Notes: a model not told the origin generated them from the sequence alone. Shown: positions 49,141-63,862, counted from the first letter of the stretch. The stretch is DNA of 64,000 nucleotides from Coriaria nepalensis (GCA_027186245.1 CP114481.1:39773501-39837500), one strand, 5' to 3'. Numbers and translations are program-made.

Positions 49141-50060
49141 CTACAGAGACAACTTTTGTCCATAAGTTGCAAATGATCATTACAAGGAAAGTGTGCATTC
49201 GTTTAAAATTAAAATCATTTCAATGAGTCCTTTCAAGTCAATGACTTATTTCGAAGCAATTCGAACGAATTCTAGTTTGGCACTACAAAGACAACTTTTG
49301 TGCATAACTTGCAAATGATCATTGCAAGGAAAGTGTGCATTCGTTTAAAATTAAAATCATTTCAATGAGTCCTTTCAAGTCAATAACTTATTTCGAAGAA
49401 AGTCGAACGAATTCTAGTTTTGCACTACAGACATAACTTTTGTGCATAACTTGCAAATGATCATTGCAAGGAAAGTGTGCATTCGTTTAACCTTAAAATC
49501 ATTTCAATGAGTCCTTTCAAGTCAATAACTTATTTCGAAGAAAGTCAAACGAATTCTAGTTTTGCACTACAGAGACAACTTTTGTGCATAACTTGCAAAT
49601 GATCATTGCAAGGAAAGTGTGCATTCGTTTAACCTTAAAATCATTTCAATGAGTCATTTCAACTCAATAACTTATTTCATAGCAAGTCGAACGTATTCTA
49701 GTTTTGCACTACAGACACAACTTTTGTGCATAACTTGCAAATGATCATTGCAAGGAAAGTGTGCATTCGTTTAAAATTAAAATCATTTCAATGAGTCCTT
49801 TCAAGTCAATAACTTATTTCGAAGCAAGTCGATCGAATTCTAGTTTTGCACTACAAACATAACTTTTGTGCATAACTTGCAAATGATCATTGCAAGGAAA
49901 GTGTGCATTCGTTTAAAATTAAAATCAATTCAATGAGTCATTTCAAGTCAATAACTTACTTCAAAGCAAGTCGAACGTATTCTAGTTTTGCACTACAGAC
50001 ACAACTTTTGTGCATAACTTGCAAATGATCATTGCAGGGAAAGTGTGCATTCGTTTAACC

Positions 50061-50070
50061 TTCAAAATCA
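50061..50070. other. Private 1-bp insertion (CCTTCAAAATC)
   Basis: An extra C interrupts CCTTAAAATC, giving a 143-bp monomer. It was seen once in the window. With the other indels it completes the 104-bp net length excess. Confidence 0.88.
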
Positions 50071-51082
50071 TTTCAATGAGTCATTTCAAGTCAATAACTT
50101 ATTTCAAAGCAATTCGAACGAATTCTAGCTTTGCACTACAGAGACAACTTTTGTGCATAACTTGCAAATGATCATTGCAAGGAAAGTGTGCATTCGTGTA
50201 AAATTAAAATCATTTCAATGAGTTCTTTCAAGTCAATAACTTATTTCGAAGCAAGTGGAACGAATTCTAGTTTTGCACTACAGACATAACTTTTGTGCAT
50301 AACTTGCAAATGATCATTGCAAAGAAAGTGTGCATTCGTTTAACCTTAAAATCATTTCAATGAGTCATTTCAAGTCAATAACTTATTTCAAAGCAATTCG
50401 AACGAATTCTAGTTTTGCACTACAGACACAACTTTTGTGCATAACTTGCAAATGATCATTGCAAGGGAAATGTGCATTCGTTTAACCTTAAAATCATTTC
50501 AATGAGTCATTTCAAGTCAATAACTTATTTCAAAGCAATTCGAACGAATTCTAGTTTTGCACTACAGACACAACTTTTGTGCATAACTTGCAAATGATCA
50601 TTGCAAGGAAAGTGTGCATTCGTTTAACCTTAAAATCATTTCAGTGAGTCATTTCAAGTCAATAACTTATTTCAAAGCAATTCGAACGAATTCTAGTTTT
50701 GCACTACAGAGACAACTTTTGTGCATAACTTGCAAATGATCATTGCAAGGAAAGTGTGCATTCGTGTAAAATTAAAATAATTTCAATGAGTTCTTTTAAG
50801 TCAATAACTTATTTCGAAGCAAGTGGAACGAATTCTAGTTTCGCACTACAGACATAACTTTTGTGCATAACTTGCAAATGATCATTGCAAGGAAAGTGTG
50901 CATTCGTTTAAAATTAAAATCATTTCAATAAGTCCTTTCAAGTCAATAACTTACTTCAAAGCAATTCGAACGAATTCTAGTTTTGCACTACAGACACAAC
51001 TTTTGTGCATAACATGCAAATGATCATTGCAAGGAAAGTGTGCATTCGTTTAACCTTAAAATCATTTCAATGAGTCATTTCA

Positions 51083-52076
51083 AGTCAATAACTTATTTCA
51101 AAGCAATTCGAACGAATTCTCGTTTTGCACTACAGAGACAACTTTTGTGCATAACTTGCAAATGATCATTGCAAGGAAAGTGTGCATTCGTTTAAAATTA
51201 AAATCATTTCAATGAGTCCTTTCAAGTCAATGACTTATTTCGAAGCAATTCGAACGAATTCTAGTTTTGCACTACAGAGACAACTTTTGTGCATAACTTG
51301 CAAATGATCATTGCAAGGAAAGTGTGCATTCGTTTAAAATTAAAATCATTTCAATGAGTCATTTCAAGTCAATAACTTATTTCGAAGAAAGTCGAACGAA
51401 TTCTAGTTTTGCACTACAGACATAACTTTTGTGCATAACTTGCAAATGATCATTGCAAGGAAAGTGTGCATTCGTTTAAAATTAAAATCAATTCAATGAG
51501 TCATTTCAAGTCAACAACTTACTTCAAAGCAAGTCGAACGTATTCTAGTTTTGCACTACAGACACAACTTTTGTGCATAACTTGCAAATGATCATTGCAG
51601 GGAAAGTGTGCATTCGTTTAACCTTAAAATCATTTCAATGAGTCATTTCAAGTCAATAACTTATTTCAAAGCAATTCGAACGAATTCTAGCTTTGCACTA
51701 CAGAGACAACTTTTGTGCATAACTTGCAAATGATCATTGCAAGGAAAGTGTGCATTCGTGTAAAATTAAAATCATTTCAATGAGTTCTTTCAAGTCAATA
51801 ACTTATTTCGAAGCAAGTGGAACGAATTCTAGTTTTGCAGTACAGACATAACATTTGTGCATAACTTGCAAATGATCATTGCAAAGAAAGTGTGCATTCG
51901 TTTAACCTTAAAATCATTTCAATGAGTCATTTCAAGTCAATAACTTATTTCAAAGCAATTCGAACGAATTCTAGTTTTGCACTATAGACACAACTTTTGT
52001 GCATAACTTGCAAATGATCATTGCAAGGAAAGTGTGCATTCGTTTAACCTTAAAATCATTTCAATGAGTCATTTCA
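51083..52076. repeat. Seven-monomer duplicated block L, right copy
   Basis: Copy of 48099-49092. It adds private marks GCAGTACAG with ACATTTGTG (51837) and ACTATAGACAC, which are then inherited by further copies at 54.1 kb (offset 2272, 16 monomers) and 62.5 kb. The order of copying can thus be partly read: the GCAGTACAG version is derived relative to the 48.8-kb copy. Confidence 0.82.
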
Positions 52077-52718
52077 AGTCAATAACTTATTTCAAAGCAA
52101 TTCGAACGAATTCTAGTTTTGCACTACAGACACAACTTTTGTGCATAACTTCCAAATGATCATTGCAAGGAAAGTGTGCATTCGTTTAACCTTAAAATCA
52201 TTTCAATGAGTCATTTCAAGTCAATAACTTATTTCAAAGCAATTCGAACGAATTCTAGTTTTGCACTACAGAGACAACTTTTGTGCATAACTTGCAAATG
52301 ATCATTGCAAGGAAAGTGTGCATTCGTTTAAAATTAAAATCATTTCAATGAGTCCTTTCAAGTCAATAACTTATTTCGAAGCAAGTCGATCGAATTCTAG
52401 TTTTGCACTACAGAGACAACTTTTGTCCATAACTTGCAAATGATCATTGCAAGGAAAGTGTGCATTTGTTTAAAATTAAAATCATTTCAATGAGTCCTTT
52501 CAAGTCAATGACTTATTTCGAAGCAATTCGAACGAATTCTAATTTTGCACTACAGAGACAACTTTTGTGCATAACTTGCAAATGATCATTGCAAGGACAG
52601 TGTGCATTCGTTTAAAATTAAAATCATTTCAATGAGTCATTTCAAGTCAATAACTTATTTCGAAGAAAGTCGAACGAATTCTAGTTTTGCACTACAGACA
52701 TAACTTTTGTGCATAACT

Positions 52719-54930
52719 TCCAAATGATCATTGCAAGGAAAGTGTGCATTCGTTTAACCTTAAAATCATTTCAATGAGTCATTTCAAGTCAATAACTTAC
52801 TTCAAAGCAATTCGAACGAATTCTAGTTTCGCACTACAGACACAACTTTTGTGCATAACTTGCAAATGATCATTGCAAGGAAAGTGTGCATTCGTTTAAC
52901 CTTAAAATCATTTCAATGAGTCATTTAAAGTCAATTACTTATTTCATAGCAAGTCGAACGTATTCTAGTTTTGCACTACAGACACAACTTTTGTGCATAA
53001 CTTGCAAATGATCATTGCAAGGAAAGCGTGCATTCGTTTAACCTTAAAATCATTTCAATGAGTCATTTCAAGTCAATAACTTATTTCAAAGCAATTCGAA
53101 CGAATTCTCATTTTGCACTACAGAGACAACTTTTGTGCATAACTTGCAAATGATCATTGCAAGGAAAGTGTGCATTCGTTTAAAATTAAAATCATTTCAA
53201 TGAGTCCTTTCAAGTCAATGACTTATTTCGAAGCAATTCGAACGAATTCTAGTTTTGCACTACAGAGACAACTTTTGTGCATAACTTGCAAATGATCATT
53301 GCAAGGACAGTGTGCATTCGTTTAAAATTAAAATCATTTCAATGAGTCATTTCAAGTCAATAACTTATTTCGAAGAAAGTCGAACGAATTCTAGTTTTGC
53401 ACTACAGACATAACTTTTGTGCATAACTTGCAAATGATCATTGCAAGGAAAGTGTGCATTCGTTTAAAATTAAAATCATTTCAATGAGTCCTTTCAAGTC
53501 AATGACTTATTTCGAAGAAAGTCCAACGAATTCTAGTTTTGCACTACAGACATAACTTTTGTGCATAACTTGCAAATGATCATTGCAAGGAAAGTGTGCA
53601 TTCGTTTAAAATTAAAATCAATTCAATGAGTCATTTCAAGTCAATAACTTACTTCAAAGCAAGTCGAACGTATTCTAGTTTTGCACTACAGACACAACTT
53701 TTGTGCATAACTTGCAAATGATCATTGCAGGGAAAGTGTGCATTCGTTTAACCTTAAAATCATTTCAATGAGTCATTTCAAGTCAATAACTTATTTCAAA
53801 GCAATTCGAACGAATTCTAGCTTTGCACTACAGAGACAACTTTTGTGCATAACTTGCAAATGATCATTGCAGGGAAAGTGTGCATTCGTTTAACCTTAAA
53901 ATCATTTCAATGAGTCATTTCAAGTCAATAACTTATTTCAAAGCAATTCGAACGAATTCTAGCTTTGCACTACAGAGACAACTTTTGTGCATAACTTGCA
54001 AATGATCATTGCAAGGAAAGTGTGCATTCGTGTAAAATTAAAATCATTTCAATGAGTTCTTTCAAGTCAATAACTTATTTCGAAGCAAGTGGAACGAAGT
54101 CTAGTTTTGCAGTACAGACATAACATTTGTTCATAACTTGCAAATGATCATTGCAAAGAAAGTGTGCATTCGTTTAACCTTAAAATCATTTCAATGAGTC
54201 ATTTCAAGTCAATAACTTATTTCAAAGCAATTCGAACGAATTCTAGTTTTGCACTATAGACACAACTTTTGTGCATAACTTGCAAATGATCATTGCAAGG
54301 AAAGTGTGCATTCGTTTAACCTTAAAATCATTTCAATGAGTCATTTCAAGTCAATAACTTATTTCAAAGCAATTCGAACGAATTCTAGTTTTGCACTACA
54401 GACACAACTTTTGTGCATAACTTCCAAATGATCATTGCAAGGAAAGTGTGCATTCGTTTAACCTTAAAATCATTTCAATGAGTCATTTCAAGTCAATAAC
54501 TTATTTCAAAGCAATTCGAACGAATTCTAGTTTTGCACTACAGAGACAACTTTTGTGCATAACTTGCAAATGATCATTGCAAGGAAAGTGTGCATTCGTT
54601 TAAAATTAAAATCATTTCAATGAGTCCTTTCAAGTCAATAACTTATTTCGAAGCAAGTCGATCGAATTCTAGTTTTGCACTACAGAGACAACTTTTGTCC
54701 ATAACTTGCAAATGATCATTGCAAGGAAAGTGTGCATTTGTTTAAAATTAAAATCTTTTCAATGAGTCCTTTCAAGTCAATAACTTATTTCGAAGCAAGT
54801 GGAACGAATTCTAGTTTTGCACTACAGACATAACATTTGTGCATAACTTGCAAATGATCATTGCAAAGAAAGTGTGCATTCGTTTAACCTTAAAATCATT
54901 TCAATGAGTCATTTCAAGTCAATAACTTAT
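52719..54930. repeat. 2.2-kb duplicated block N, left copy (59-monomer offset)
   Basis: Matches about 61097-63308 at 8378 bp (59 x 142). Ordered shared marks are AACTTCCAAATG, AACTTACTTC, GTCATTTAAAGTCAATTAC (52.93 kb), GAAAGCGTGC, ATTCTCATTTTGC (53101), GGACAGTGTGC, GTCCAACG, two GCAGGGAAAG/TAGCTTTGC monomers in a row, GCAGTACAG, ACTATAGACAC, CTTCCAAATG, AGTCGATCG with GTCCATAAC, and AAAATCTTTTC. Private changes are AACGAAGTCTAG and ATTTGTTCATAAC near 54.1 kb. Confidence 0.9.
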
Positions 54931-56052
54931 TTCAAAGCAATTCGAACGAATTCTAGTTTTGCACTATAGACACAACTTTTGTGCATAACTTGCAAATGAT
55001 CATTGCAAGGAAAGTGTGCATTCGTTTAACCTTAAAATCATTTCAATGAGTCATTTCAAGTCAATAACTTATTTCAAAGCAAGTCGAACGTATTCTAGTT
55101 TTGCACTACAGAGACAACTTTTGTGCATAACTTGCAAATGATCATTGCAAGGAAAGTGTGCATTCGTTTAACCTTAAAATCATTTCAATGAGTCATTTCA
55201 AGTCAATAACTTATTTCAAAGCAATTCGAACGAATTCTAGTTTTGCACTACAGAGACAACTTTTGTGCATAACTTGCAAATGATCATTGCAAGGAAAGTG
55301 TGCATTCGTTTAAAATTAAAATCATTTCAATGAGTCCTTTCAAGTCAATAACTTATTTCGAAGCAATTCGAACGAATTCTAGTTTTGCACTACAGAGACA
55401 ACTTTTGTGCATAACTTGCAAATGATCATTGCAAGGAAAGTGTGCATTCGTTTAACCTTAAAATCATTTCAATGAGTCATTTCAAGTCAATAACTTATTT
55501 CGAAGCAATTCGAACGAATTCTAGTTTTGCACTACAGACACAACTTTTGTGCATAACTTGCAAATGATCATTGCAAGGAAAGCGTGCATTCGTTTAACCT
55601 TAAAATCATTTCAATGAGTCATTTCAAGTCAATAACTTATTTCAAAGCAATTCGAACGAATTCTCATTTTGCACTACAGAGACAACTTTTGTGCATAACT
55701 TGCAAATGATCATTGCAAGGAAAGTGTGCATTCGTTTAAAATTAAAATCATTTCAATGAGTCCTTTCAAGTCAATGACTTATTTCGAAGCAATTCGAACG
55801 AATTCTAGTTTTGCACTACAGAGACAACTTTTGTGCATAACTTGCAAATGATCATTGCAAGGAAAGTGTGCATTCGTTTAAAATTAAAATCATTTCAATG
55901 AGTCCTTTCAAGTCAATGACTTATTTCGAAGCAATTCGAACGAATTCTAGTTTTGCACTACAGAGACAACTTTTGTGCATAACTTGCAAATGATCATTGC
56001 AAGGAAAGTGTGCATTCGTTTAAAATTAAAATCATTTCAATGAGTCATTTCA

Positions 56053-57756
56053 AGTCAATAACTTATTTCGAAGAAAGTCGAACGAATTCTAGTTTTGCAC
56101 TACAGACATAACTTTTGTGCATAACTTGCAAATGATCATTGCAGGGAAAGTGTGCGTTCGTTTAACCTTAAAATCATTCCAATGAGTCATTTCAAGTCAA
56201 TAACTTATTTCAAAGCAATTCGAACGAATTCTAGCTTTGCACTACAGAGACAACTTTTGTGCATAACTTGCAAATGATCATTGCAAGGAAAGTGTGCATT
56301 CGTGTAAAATTAAAATCATTTCAATGAGTTCTTTCAAGTCAATAACTTATTTCGAAGCAAGTGGAACGAATTCTAGTTTTGCACTACAGACATAACATTT
56401 GTGCATAACTTGCAAATGATCATTGCAAAGAAAGTGTGCATTCGTTTAACCTTAAAATCATTTCAATGAGTCATTTGAAGTCAATAACTTATTTCAAAGC
56501 AATTCGAACGAATTCTAGTTTTGCACTACAGAGACAACTTTTGTGCATAACTTGCAAATGATCATTGCAAGGAAAGTGTGCATTCGTTTAAAATTAAAAT
56601 CAATTCAATGAGTCATTTCAAGTCAATAACTTACTTCAAAGCAAGTCGAACGTATTCTAGTTTTGCACTACAGACACAACTTTTGTGCATAACTTGCAAA
56701 TGATCATTGCAGGGAAAGTGTGCGTTCGTTTAACCTTAAAATCATTCCAATGAGTCATTTCAAGTCAATAACTTATTTCAAAGCAATTCGAACGAATTCT
56801 AGCTTTGCACTACAGAGACAACTTTTGTGCATAACTTGCAAATGATCATTGCAAGGAAAGTGTGCATTCGTGTAAAATTAAAATCATTTCAATGAGTTCT
56901 TTCAAGTCAATAACTTATTTCGAAGCAAGTGGAACGAATTCTAGTTTTGCACTACAGACATAACATTTGTGCATAACTTGCAAATGATCATTGCAAAGAA
57001 AGTGTGCATTCGTTTAACCTTAAAATCATTTCAATGAGTCATTTGAAGTCAATAACTTATTTCAAAGCAATTCGAACGAATTCTAGTTTTGCACTATAGA
57101 CACAACTTTTGTGCATAACTTGCAAATGATCATTGCAAGGAAAGTGTGCATTCGTTTAACCTTAAAATCATTTCAATGAGTCATTTCAAGTCAATAACTT
57201 ATTTCAAAGCAATTCGAACGAATTCTAGTTTTGCACTACAGACACAACTTTTGTGCATAACTTCCAAATGATCATTGCAGGGAAAGTGTGCATTCGTTTA
57301 ACCTTAAAATCATTCCAATGAGTCATTTCAAGTCAATAACTTATTTCAAAGCAATTCGAACGAATTCTAGCTTTGCACTACAGAGACAACTTTTGTGCAT
57401 AACTTCCAAATGATCATTGCAAGGAAAGTGTGCATTCGTGTAAAATTAAAATCATTTTAATGAGTTCTTTCAAGTCAATAACTTATTTCGAAGCAAGTGG
57501 AACGAATTCTAGTTTTGCACTACAGACATAACATTTGTGCATAACTTGCAAATGATCATTGCAAAGAAAGTGTGCATTCGTTTAACCTTAAAATCATTTC
57601 AATGAGTCATTTGAAGTCAATAACTTATTTCGAAGCAAGTGGAACGAATTCTAGTTTTGCACTACAGAGACAACTTTTGTGCATAACTTCCAAATGATCA
57701 TTGCAAGGAAAGTGTGCATTCGTTTAACCTTAAAATCATTTCAATGAGTCATTTCA
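56053..57756. repeat. Tetramer higher-order repeat, 568 bp, three copies
   Basis: Units start at 56053, 56621 and 57189. Each holds a GCAGGGAAAG monomer ending in ATCATTCCAATGAG (CATTCC at 56175, 56743 and 57311), a TAGCTTTGC monomer with GTGTAAAATT and GAGTTC, an AAGTGGAACG monomer with ACATTTGTG and GCAAAGAAAG, and a variable fourth monomer after GTCATTTGAAGTC. The start of the first monomer and the fourth monomer differ between units, so the repeat is partly mixed with other classes. The same four-class order appears more loosely through 38.6-57 kb. Confidence 0.87.
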
Positions 57757-57759
57757 AGT

Positions 57760-60700
57760 CAATAACTTATTTCAAAGCAATTCGAACGAATTCTAGTTTT
57801 GCACTACAGAGACAACTTTTGTGCATAACTTGCAGATGATCATTGCAAGGAAAGTGTCCATTCGTTTAAAATTAAAATCATTTCAATGAGTCCTTTCAAG
57901 TCAATAACTTATTTCGGAGCAAGTCGAACGAATTCTAGTTTTGCACTACAGAGACAACTTTTGTGCATAACTTGCAAATGATCATCGCAAGGAAAGTGTG
58001 CATTCGTTTAAAATTAAAATCATTTCAATGAGACCTTTCAAGTCAATAACTTACTTCAAAGCAATTCGAACGAATTCTAGTTTTGCACTACAGACACAAC
58101 TTTTGTGCATAACTTGCAAATGATCATTGCAAGGAAAGTGTGCATTCGTTTAACCTTAAAATCATTTCAATGAGTCCTTTCAAGTCAATAAGCTATTTCA
58201 AAGCAATTCGAACGAATTCTAGTTTTGCACTACAGAGACAACTTTTGTGCATAACTTGCAAATGATCATTGCAAGGAAAGCGTGCATTCGTTTAACCTTA
58301 AAATCATTTCAATGAGTCATTTCAAGTCAATAACTTACTTCAAAGCAATTCGAACGAATTCTAGTTTTGCACTACAGACACAACTTTTGTGCATAACTTG
58401 CAAATGATCATTGCAAGGAAAGTGTGCATTCGTTTAACCTTAAAATCATTTCAATGAGTCATTTAAAGTCAATTACTTATTTCATAGCAAGTCGAACGTA
58501 TTCTAGTTTTGCACTACAGACACAACTTTTGTGCATAACTTGCAAATGATCATTGCAAGGAAAGCGTGCATTCGTTTAACCGTAAAATCATTTCAATGAG
58601 TCATTTCAAGTCAATAACTTATTTCAAAGCAATTCGAACTAATTCTAGTTTTGCACTACAGAGACAACTTTTGTGCATAACTTGCAAATGATCATTGCAA
58701 GGAAAGTGTGCATTCCTTTAAAATTAAAATCATTTCAATGAGTCCTTTCAAGTCAATAACTTATTTCGAAGCAATTCGAACGAATTCTAGTTTTGCACTT
58801 CAGAGACAACTTTTGTGCATAACTTGCAAATGATCATTGCAAGGAAAGCGTGCATTCGTTTAACCTTAAAATCATTTCAATGAGTCATTTCAAGTCAATA
58901 ACTTATTTCAAAGCAATTCGAACGAATTCTAGTTTTGCACTACAGAGACAACTTTTGTGCATAACTTGCAAATGATCATTGCAAGGAAAGTGTGCATTCG
59001 TTTAAAATTAAAATCATTTCAATGAGTCCTTTCAAGTCAATAACTTATTTCGAAGCAATTCGAACGAATTCTAGTTTTGCACTACAGAGACAACTTTTGT
59101 GCATAACTTGCAAATGATCATTGCAAGGAAAGTGTGCATTCGTTTAAAATTAAAATCAATTCAATGAGTCATTTCAAGTCCATAACTTACTTCAAAGCAA
59201 GTCGAACGTATTCTAGTTTTGCACTACAGACACAACTTTTGTGCATAACTTGCAAATGATCATTGCAAGGAAAGTGTGCATTCGTTTAACCTTAAAATCA
59301 TTTCAATGAGTCATTTCAAGTCAATAACTTATTTCAAAGCAATTCGAACGAATTCTAGTTTTGCACTACAGAGACAACTTTTGTGCATAACTTGCAAATG
59401 ATCATTGCAAGGAAAGTGTGCATTCGTTTAAAATTAAAATCATTTCAATGAGTACTTTCAAGTCAATAACTTATTTCGGAGCAAGTCGAACGAATTCTAG
59501 TTTTGCACTACAGAGACAACTTTTGTGCGTAACTTGCAAATGATCATCGCAAGGAAAGTGTGCATTCGTTTAAAATTAAAATCATTTCAATGAGTCCTCT
59601 CAAGTCAATAACTTATTTCGAAGCAAGTGGAACGAATTCTAGTTTTGCACTACAGAGACAACTTTTGTGCATAACTTCCAAATGATCATTGCAAGGAAAG
59701 TGTGCATTCGTTTAACCTTAAAATCATTTCAATGAGTCATTTCAAGTCAATAACTTACTTCAAAGCAATTCGAACGAATTCTAGTTTTGCACTACAGACA
59801 CAACTTTTGTGCATAACTTGCAAATGATCATTGCAAGGAAAGTGTGCATTCGTTTAACCTTAAAATCATTTCAATGAGTCATTTCAAGTCAATAACCTAT
59901 TTCAAAGCAATTCGAACGAATTCTAGTTTTGCACTACAGAGACAACTTTTGTGCATAACTTGCAGATGATCATTGCAAGGAAAGTGTCCATTCGTTTAAA
60001 ATTAAAATCATTTCAATGAGTCCTTTCAAGTCAATAACTTATTTCGGAGCAAGTCGAACGAATTCTAGTTTTGCACTACAGAGACAACTTTTGTGCATAA
60101 CTTGCAAATGATCATCGCAAGGAAAGTGTGCATTCGTTTAAAATTAAAATCATTTCAATGAGACCTTTCAAGTCAATAACTTATTTCGAAGAAAGTCGAA
60201 CGAATTCTAGTTTTGCACTACAGACATAACTTTTGTGCATAACTTGCAAATGATCATTGCAAGGAAAGTGTGCATTCGTTTAAACTTAAAATCATTTCAA
60301 TGAGTCATTTCAAGTCAATAACTTATTTCAAAGCAATTCGAACGAATTCTAGTTTTGCACTACAGACACAACTTTTGTTCATAACTTCCAAATGATCATT
60401 GCAAGGAAAGCGTGCATTCGTTTAACCTTAAAATCATTTCAATGAGTCATTTCAAGTCAATAACTTATTTCAAAGCAATTGGAACGAATTCTAGTTTTGC
60501 ACTACAGAGACAACTTTTGTGCATAACTTGCAAATGATCATTGCAAGGAAAGTGTGCATTCGTTTAACCTTAAAATAATTTCAATGAGTCAGTTCAAGTC
60601 AATAACTTATTTCATAGCAAGTCGAACGTATTCTAGTTTTGCACTACAGACACAACTTTTGTGCATAACTTGCAAATGATCATTGCAAGGAAAGTGTGCA

Positions 60701-61290
60701 TTCGTTTAACCTTAAAATCATTTCAATGAGTCATTTCAAGTCAATAACTTATTTCAAAGCAATTCGAACGAATTCTAGTTTTGCACTACAGAGACAACTT
60801 TTGTGCATAACTTGCAAATGATCATTGCAAGGAAAGTGTGCATTCGTTTAAAATTAAAATCATTTCAATGAGTCCTTTCAAGTCAATAACTTATTTCGGA
60901 GCAAGTCGAACGAATTCTAGTTTTGCACTACATAGACAACTTTTGTGCGTAACTTGCAAATGATCATCGCAAGGAAAGTGTGCATTCGTTTAAAATTAAA
61001 ATCATTTCAATGAGTCCTCTCAAGTCAATAACTTATTTCGAAGCAAGTGGAACGAATTCTAGTTTTGCACTACAGAGACAACTTTTGTGCATAACTTCCA
61101 AATGATCATTGCAAGGAAAGTGTGCATTCGTTTAACCTTAAAATCATTTCAATGAGTCATTTCAAGTCAATAACTTACTTCAAAGCAATTCGAACGAATT
61201 CTAGTTTTGCACTACAGACACAACTTTTGTGCATAACTTGCAAATGATCATTGCAAGGAAAGTGTGCATTCGTTTAACCTTAAAATCATT
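57760..61290. repeat. Mixed region with two short duplications
   Basis: About 57760-58050 recurs at about 59890-60180 (offset 2130, 15 monomers; CTTGCAGATGATC, GTGTCCATTCG, CGGAGCAAG, ATCATCGCAAGG, GAGACCTTTC). About 59210-59870 recurs at about 60630-61290 (offset 1420, 10 monomers; TTGTGCGTAAC, ATCATCGCAAGG, GTCCTCTCAAG, AACTTCCAAATG, AACTTACTTC). CGGAGCAAG, common up to 38 kb, is rare from there to here and returns joined to the CAGAGACAAC class. Confidence 0.8.
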
Positions 61291-63308
61291 TCAATGAGTC
61301 ATTTAAAGTCAATTACTTATTTCATAGCAAGTCGAACGTATTCTAGTTTTGCACTACAGACACAACTTTTGTGCATAACTTGCAAATGATCATTGCAAGG
61401 AAAGCGTGCATTCGTTTAACCTTAAAATCATTTCAATGAGTCATTTCAAGTCAATAACTTATTTCAAAGCAATTTGAACGAATTCTCATTTTGCACTACA
61501 GAGACAACTTTTGTGCATAACTTGCAAATGATCATTGCAAGGAAAGTGTGCATTCGTTTAAAATTAAAATCATTTCAATGAGTCCTTTCAAGTCAATGAC
61601 TTATTTCGAAGCAATTCGAACGAATTCTAGTTTTGCACTACAGAGACAACTTTTGTGCATAACTTGCAAATGATCATTGCAAGGACAGTGTGCATTCGTT
61701 TAAAATTAAAATCATTTCAATGAGTCATTTCAAGTCAATAACTTATTTCGAAGAAAGTCGAACGAATTCTAGTTTTGCACTACAGACATAACTTTTGTGC
61801 ATAACTTGCAAATGATCATTGCAAGGAAAGTGTGCATTCGTTTAAAATTAAAATCATTTCAATGAGTCCTTTCAAGTCAATGACTTATTTCGAAGAAAGT
61901 CCAACGAATTCTAGTTTTGCACTACAGACATAACTTTTGTGCATAACTTGCAAATGATCATTGCAAGGAAAGTGTGCATTCATTTAAAATTAAAATCAAT
62001 TCAATGAGTCATTTCAAGTCAATAACTTACTTCAAAGCAAGTCGAACGTATTCTAGTTTTGCACTACAGACACAACTTTTGTGCATAACTTGCAAATGAT
62101 CATTGCAGGGAAAGTGTGCATTCGTTTAACCTTAAAATCATTTCAATGAGTCATTTCAAGTCAATAACTTATTTCAAAGCAATTCGAACGAATTCTAGCT
62201 TTGCACTACAGAGACAACTTTTGTGCATAACTTGCAAATGATCATTGCAGGGAAAGTGTGCATTCGTTTAACCTTAAAATCATTTCAATGAGTCATTTCA
62301 AGTCAATAACTTATTTCAAAGCAATTCGAACGAATTCTAGCTTTGCACTACAGAGACAACTTTTGTGCATAACTTGCAAATGATCATTGCAAGGAAAGTG
62401 TGCATTCGTGTAAAATTAAAATCATTTCAATGAGTTCTTTCAAGTCAATAACTTATTTCGAAGCAAGTGGAACGAATTCTAGTTTTGCAGTACAGACATA
62501 ACATTTGTGCATAACTTGCAAATGATCATTGCAAAGAAAGTGTGCATTCGTTTAACCTTAAAATCATTTCAATGAGTCATTTCAAGTCAATAACTTATTT
62601 CAAAGCAATTCGAACGAATTCTAGTTTTGCACTATAGACACAACTTTTGTGCATAACTTGCAAATGATCATTGCAAGGAAAGTGTGCATTCGTTTAACCT
62701 TAAAATCATTTCAATGAGTCATTTCAAGTCAATAACTTATTTCAAAGCAATTCGAACGAATTCTAGTTTTGCACTACAGACACAACTTTTGTGCATAACT
62801 TCCAAATGATCATTGCAAGGAAAGTGTGCATTCGTTTAACCTTAAAATCATTTCAATGAGTCATTTCAAGTCAATAACTTATTTCAAAGCAATTCGAACG
62901 AATTCTAGTTTTGCACTACAGAGACAACTTTTGTGCATAACTTGCAAATGATCATTGCAAGGAAAGTGTGCATTCGTTTAAAATTAAAATCATTTCAATG
63001 AGTCCTTTCAAGTCAATAACTTATTTCGAAGCAAGTCGATCGAATTCTAGTTTTGCACTACAGAGACAACTTTTGTCCATAACTTGCAAATGATCATTGC
63101 AAGGAAAGTGTGCATTTGTTTAAAATTAAAATCTTTTCAATGAGTCCTTTCAAGTCAATAACTTATTTCGAAGCAAGTGGAACGAATTCTAGTTTTGCAC
63201 TACAGACATAACATTTGTGCATAACTTGCAAATGATCATTGCAAAGAAAGTGTGCATTCGTTTAACCTTAAAATCATTTCAATGAGTCATTTCAAGTCAA
63301 TAACTTAT
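61097..63308. repeat. 2.2-kb duplicated block N, right copy (59-monomer offset)
   Basis: Copy of about 52719-54930; ATTCTCATTTTGC begins at 61479. It differs by AATTTGAACG near 61475, CATTCATTTAAAATT near 61980 and the unaltered AACGAATTC/TTTGTGCATAAC where the left copy has changes. It ends where this copy has CGAAGCAATTCG and the left one AAAGCAATTCG. Confidence 0.9.
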
Positions 63309-63862
63309 TTCGAAGCAATTCGAACGAATTCTAGTTTTGCACTACAGACACAACTTTTGTGCATAACTTCCAAATGATCATTGCAAGGAAAGTGTGCATT
63401 CGTTTAACCTTAAAATTATTTCAATGAGTCATTTCAAGTCAATAACTTATTTCATAGCAAGTCGAACGTATTCTAGTTTTGCACTACAGACACAACTTTT
63501 GTGCATAACTTGCAAATGATCATTGCAAGGAAAGCGTGCATTCGTTTAACCTTAAAATCATTTCAATGAGTCATTTCAAGTCAATAACTTATTTCAAAGC
63601 AATTCGAACGAATTCTCATTTTGCACTACAGAGACAACTTTTGTGCATAACTTGCAAATGATCATTGCAAGGAAAGTGTGCATTCGTTTAAAATTAAAAT
63701 CATTTCAATGAGTCCTTTCAAGTCAATGACTTATTTCGAAGCAATTCGAACGAATTCTAGTTTTGCACTACAGAGACAACTTTTGTGCATAACTTGCAAA
63801 TGATCATTGCAAGGAAAGTGTGCATTCGTTTAAAATTAAAATCATTTCAATGAGTCCTTTCA

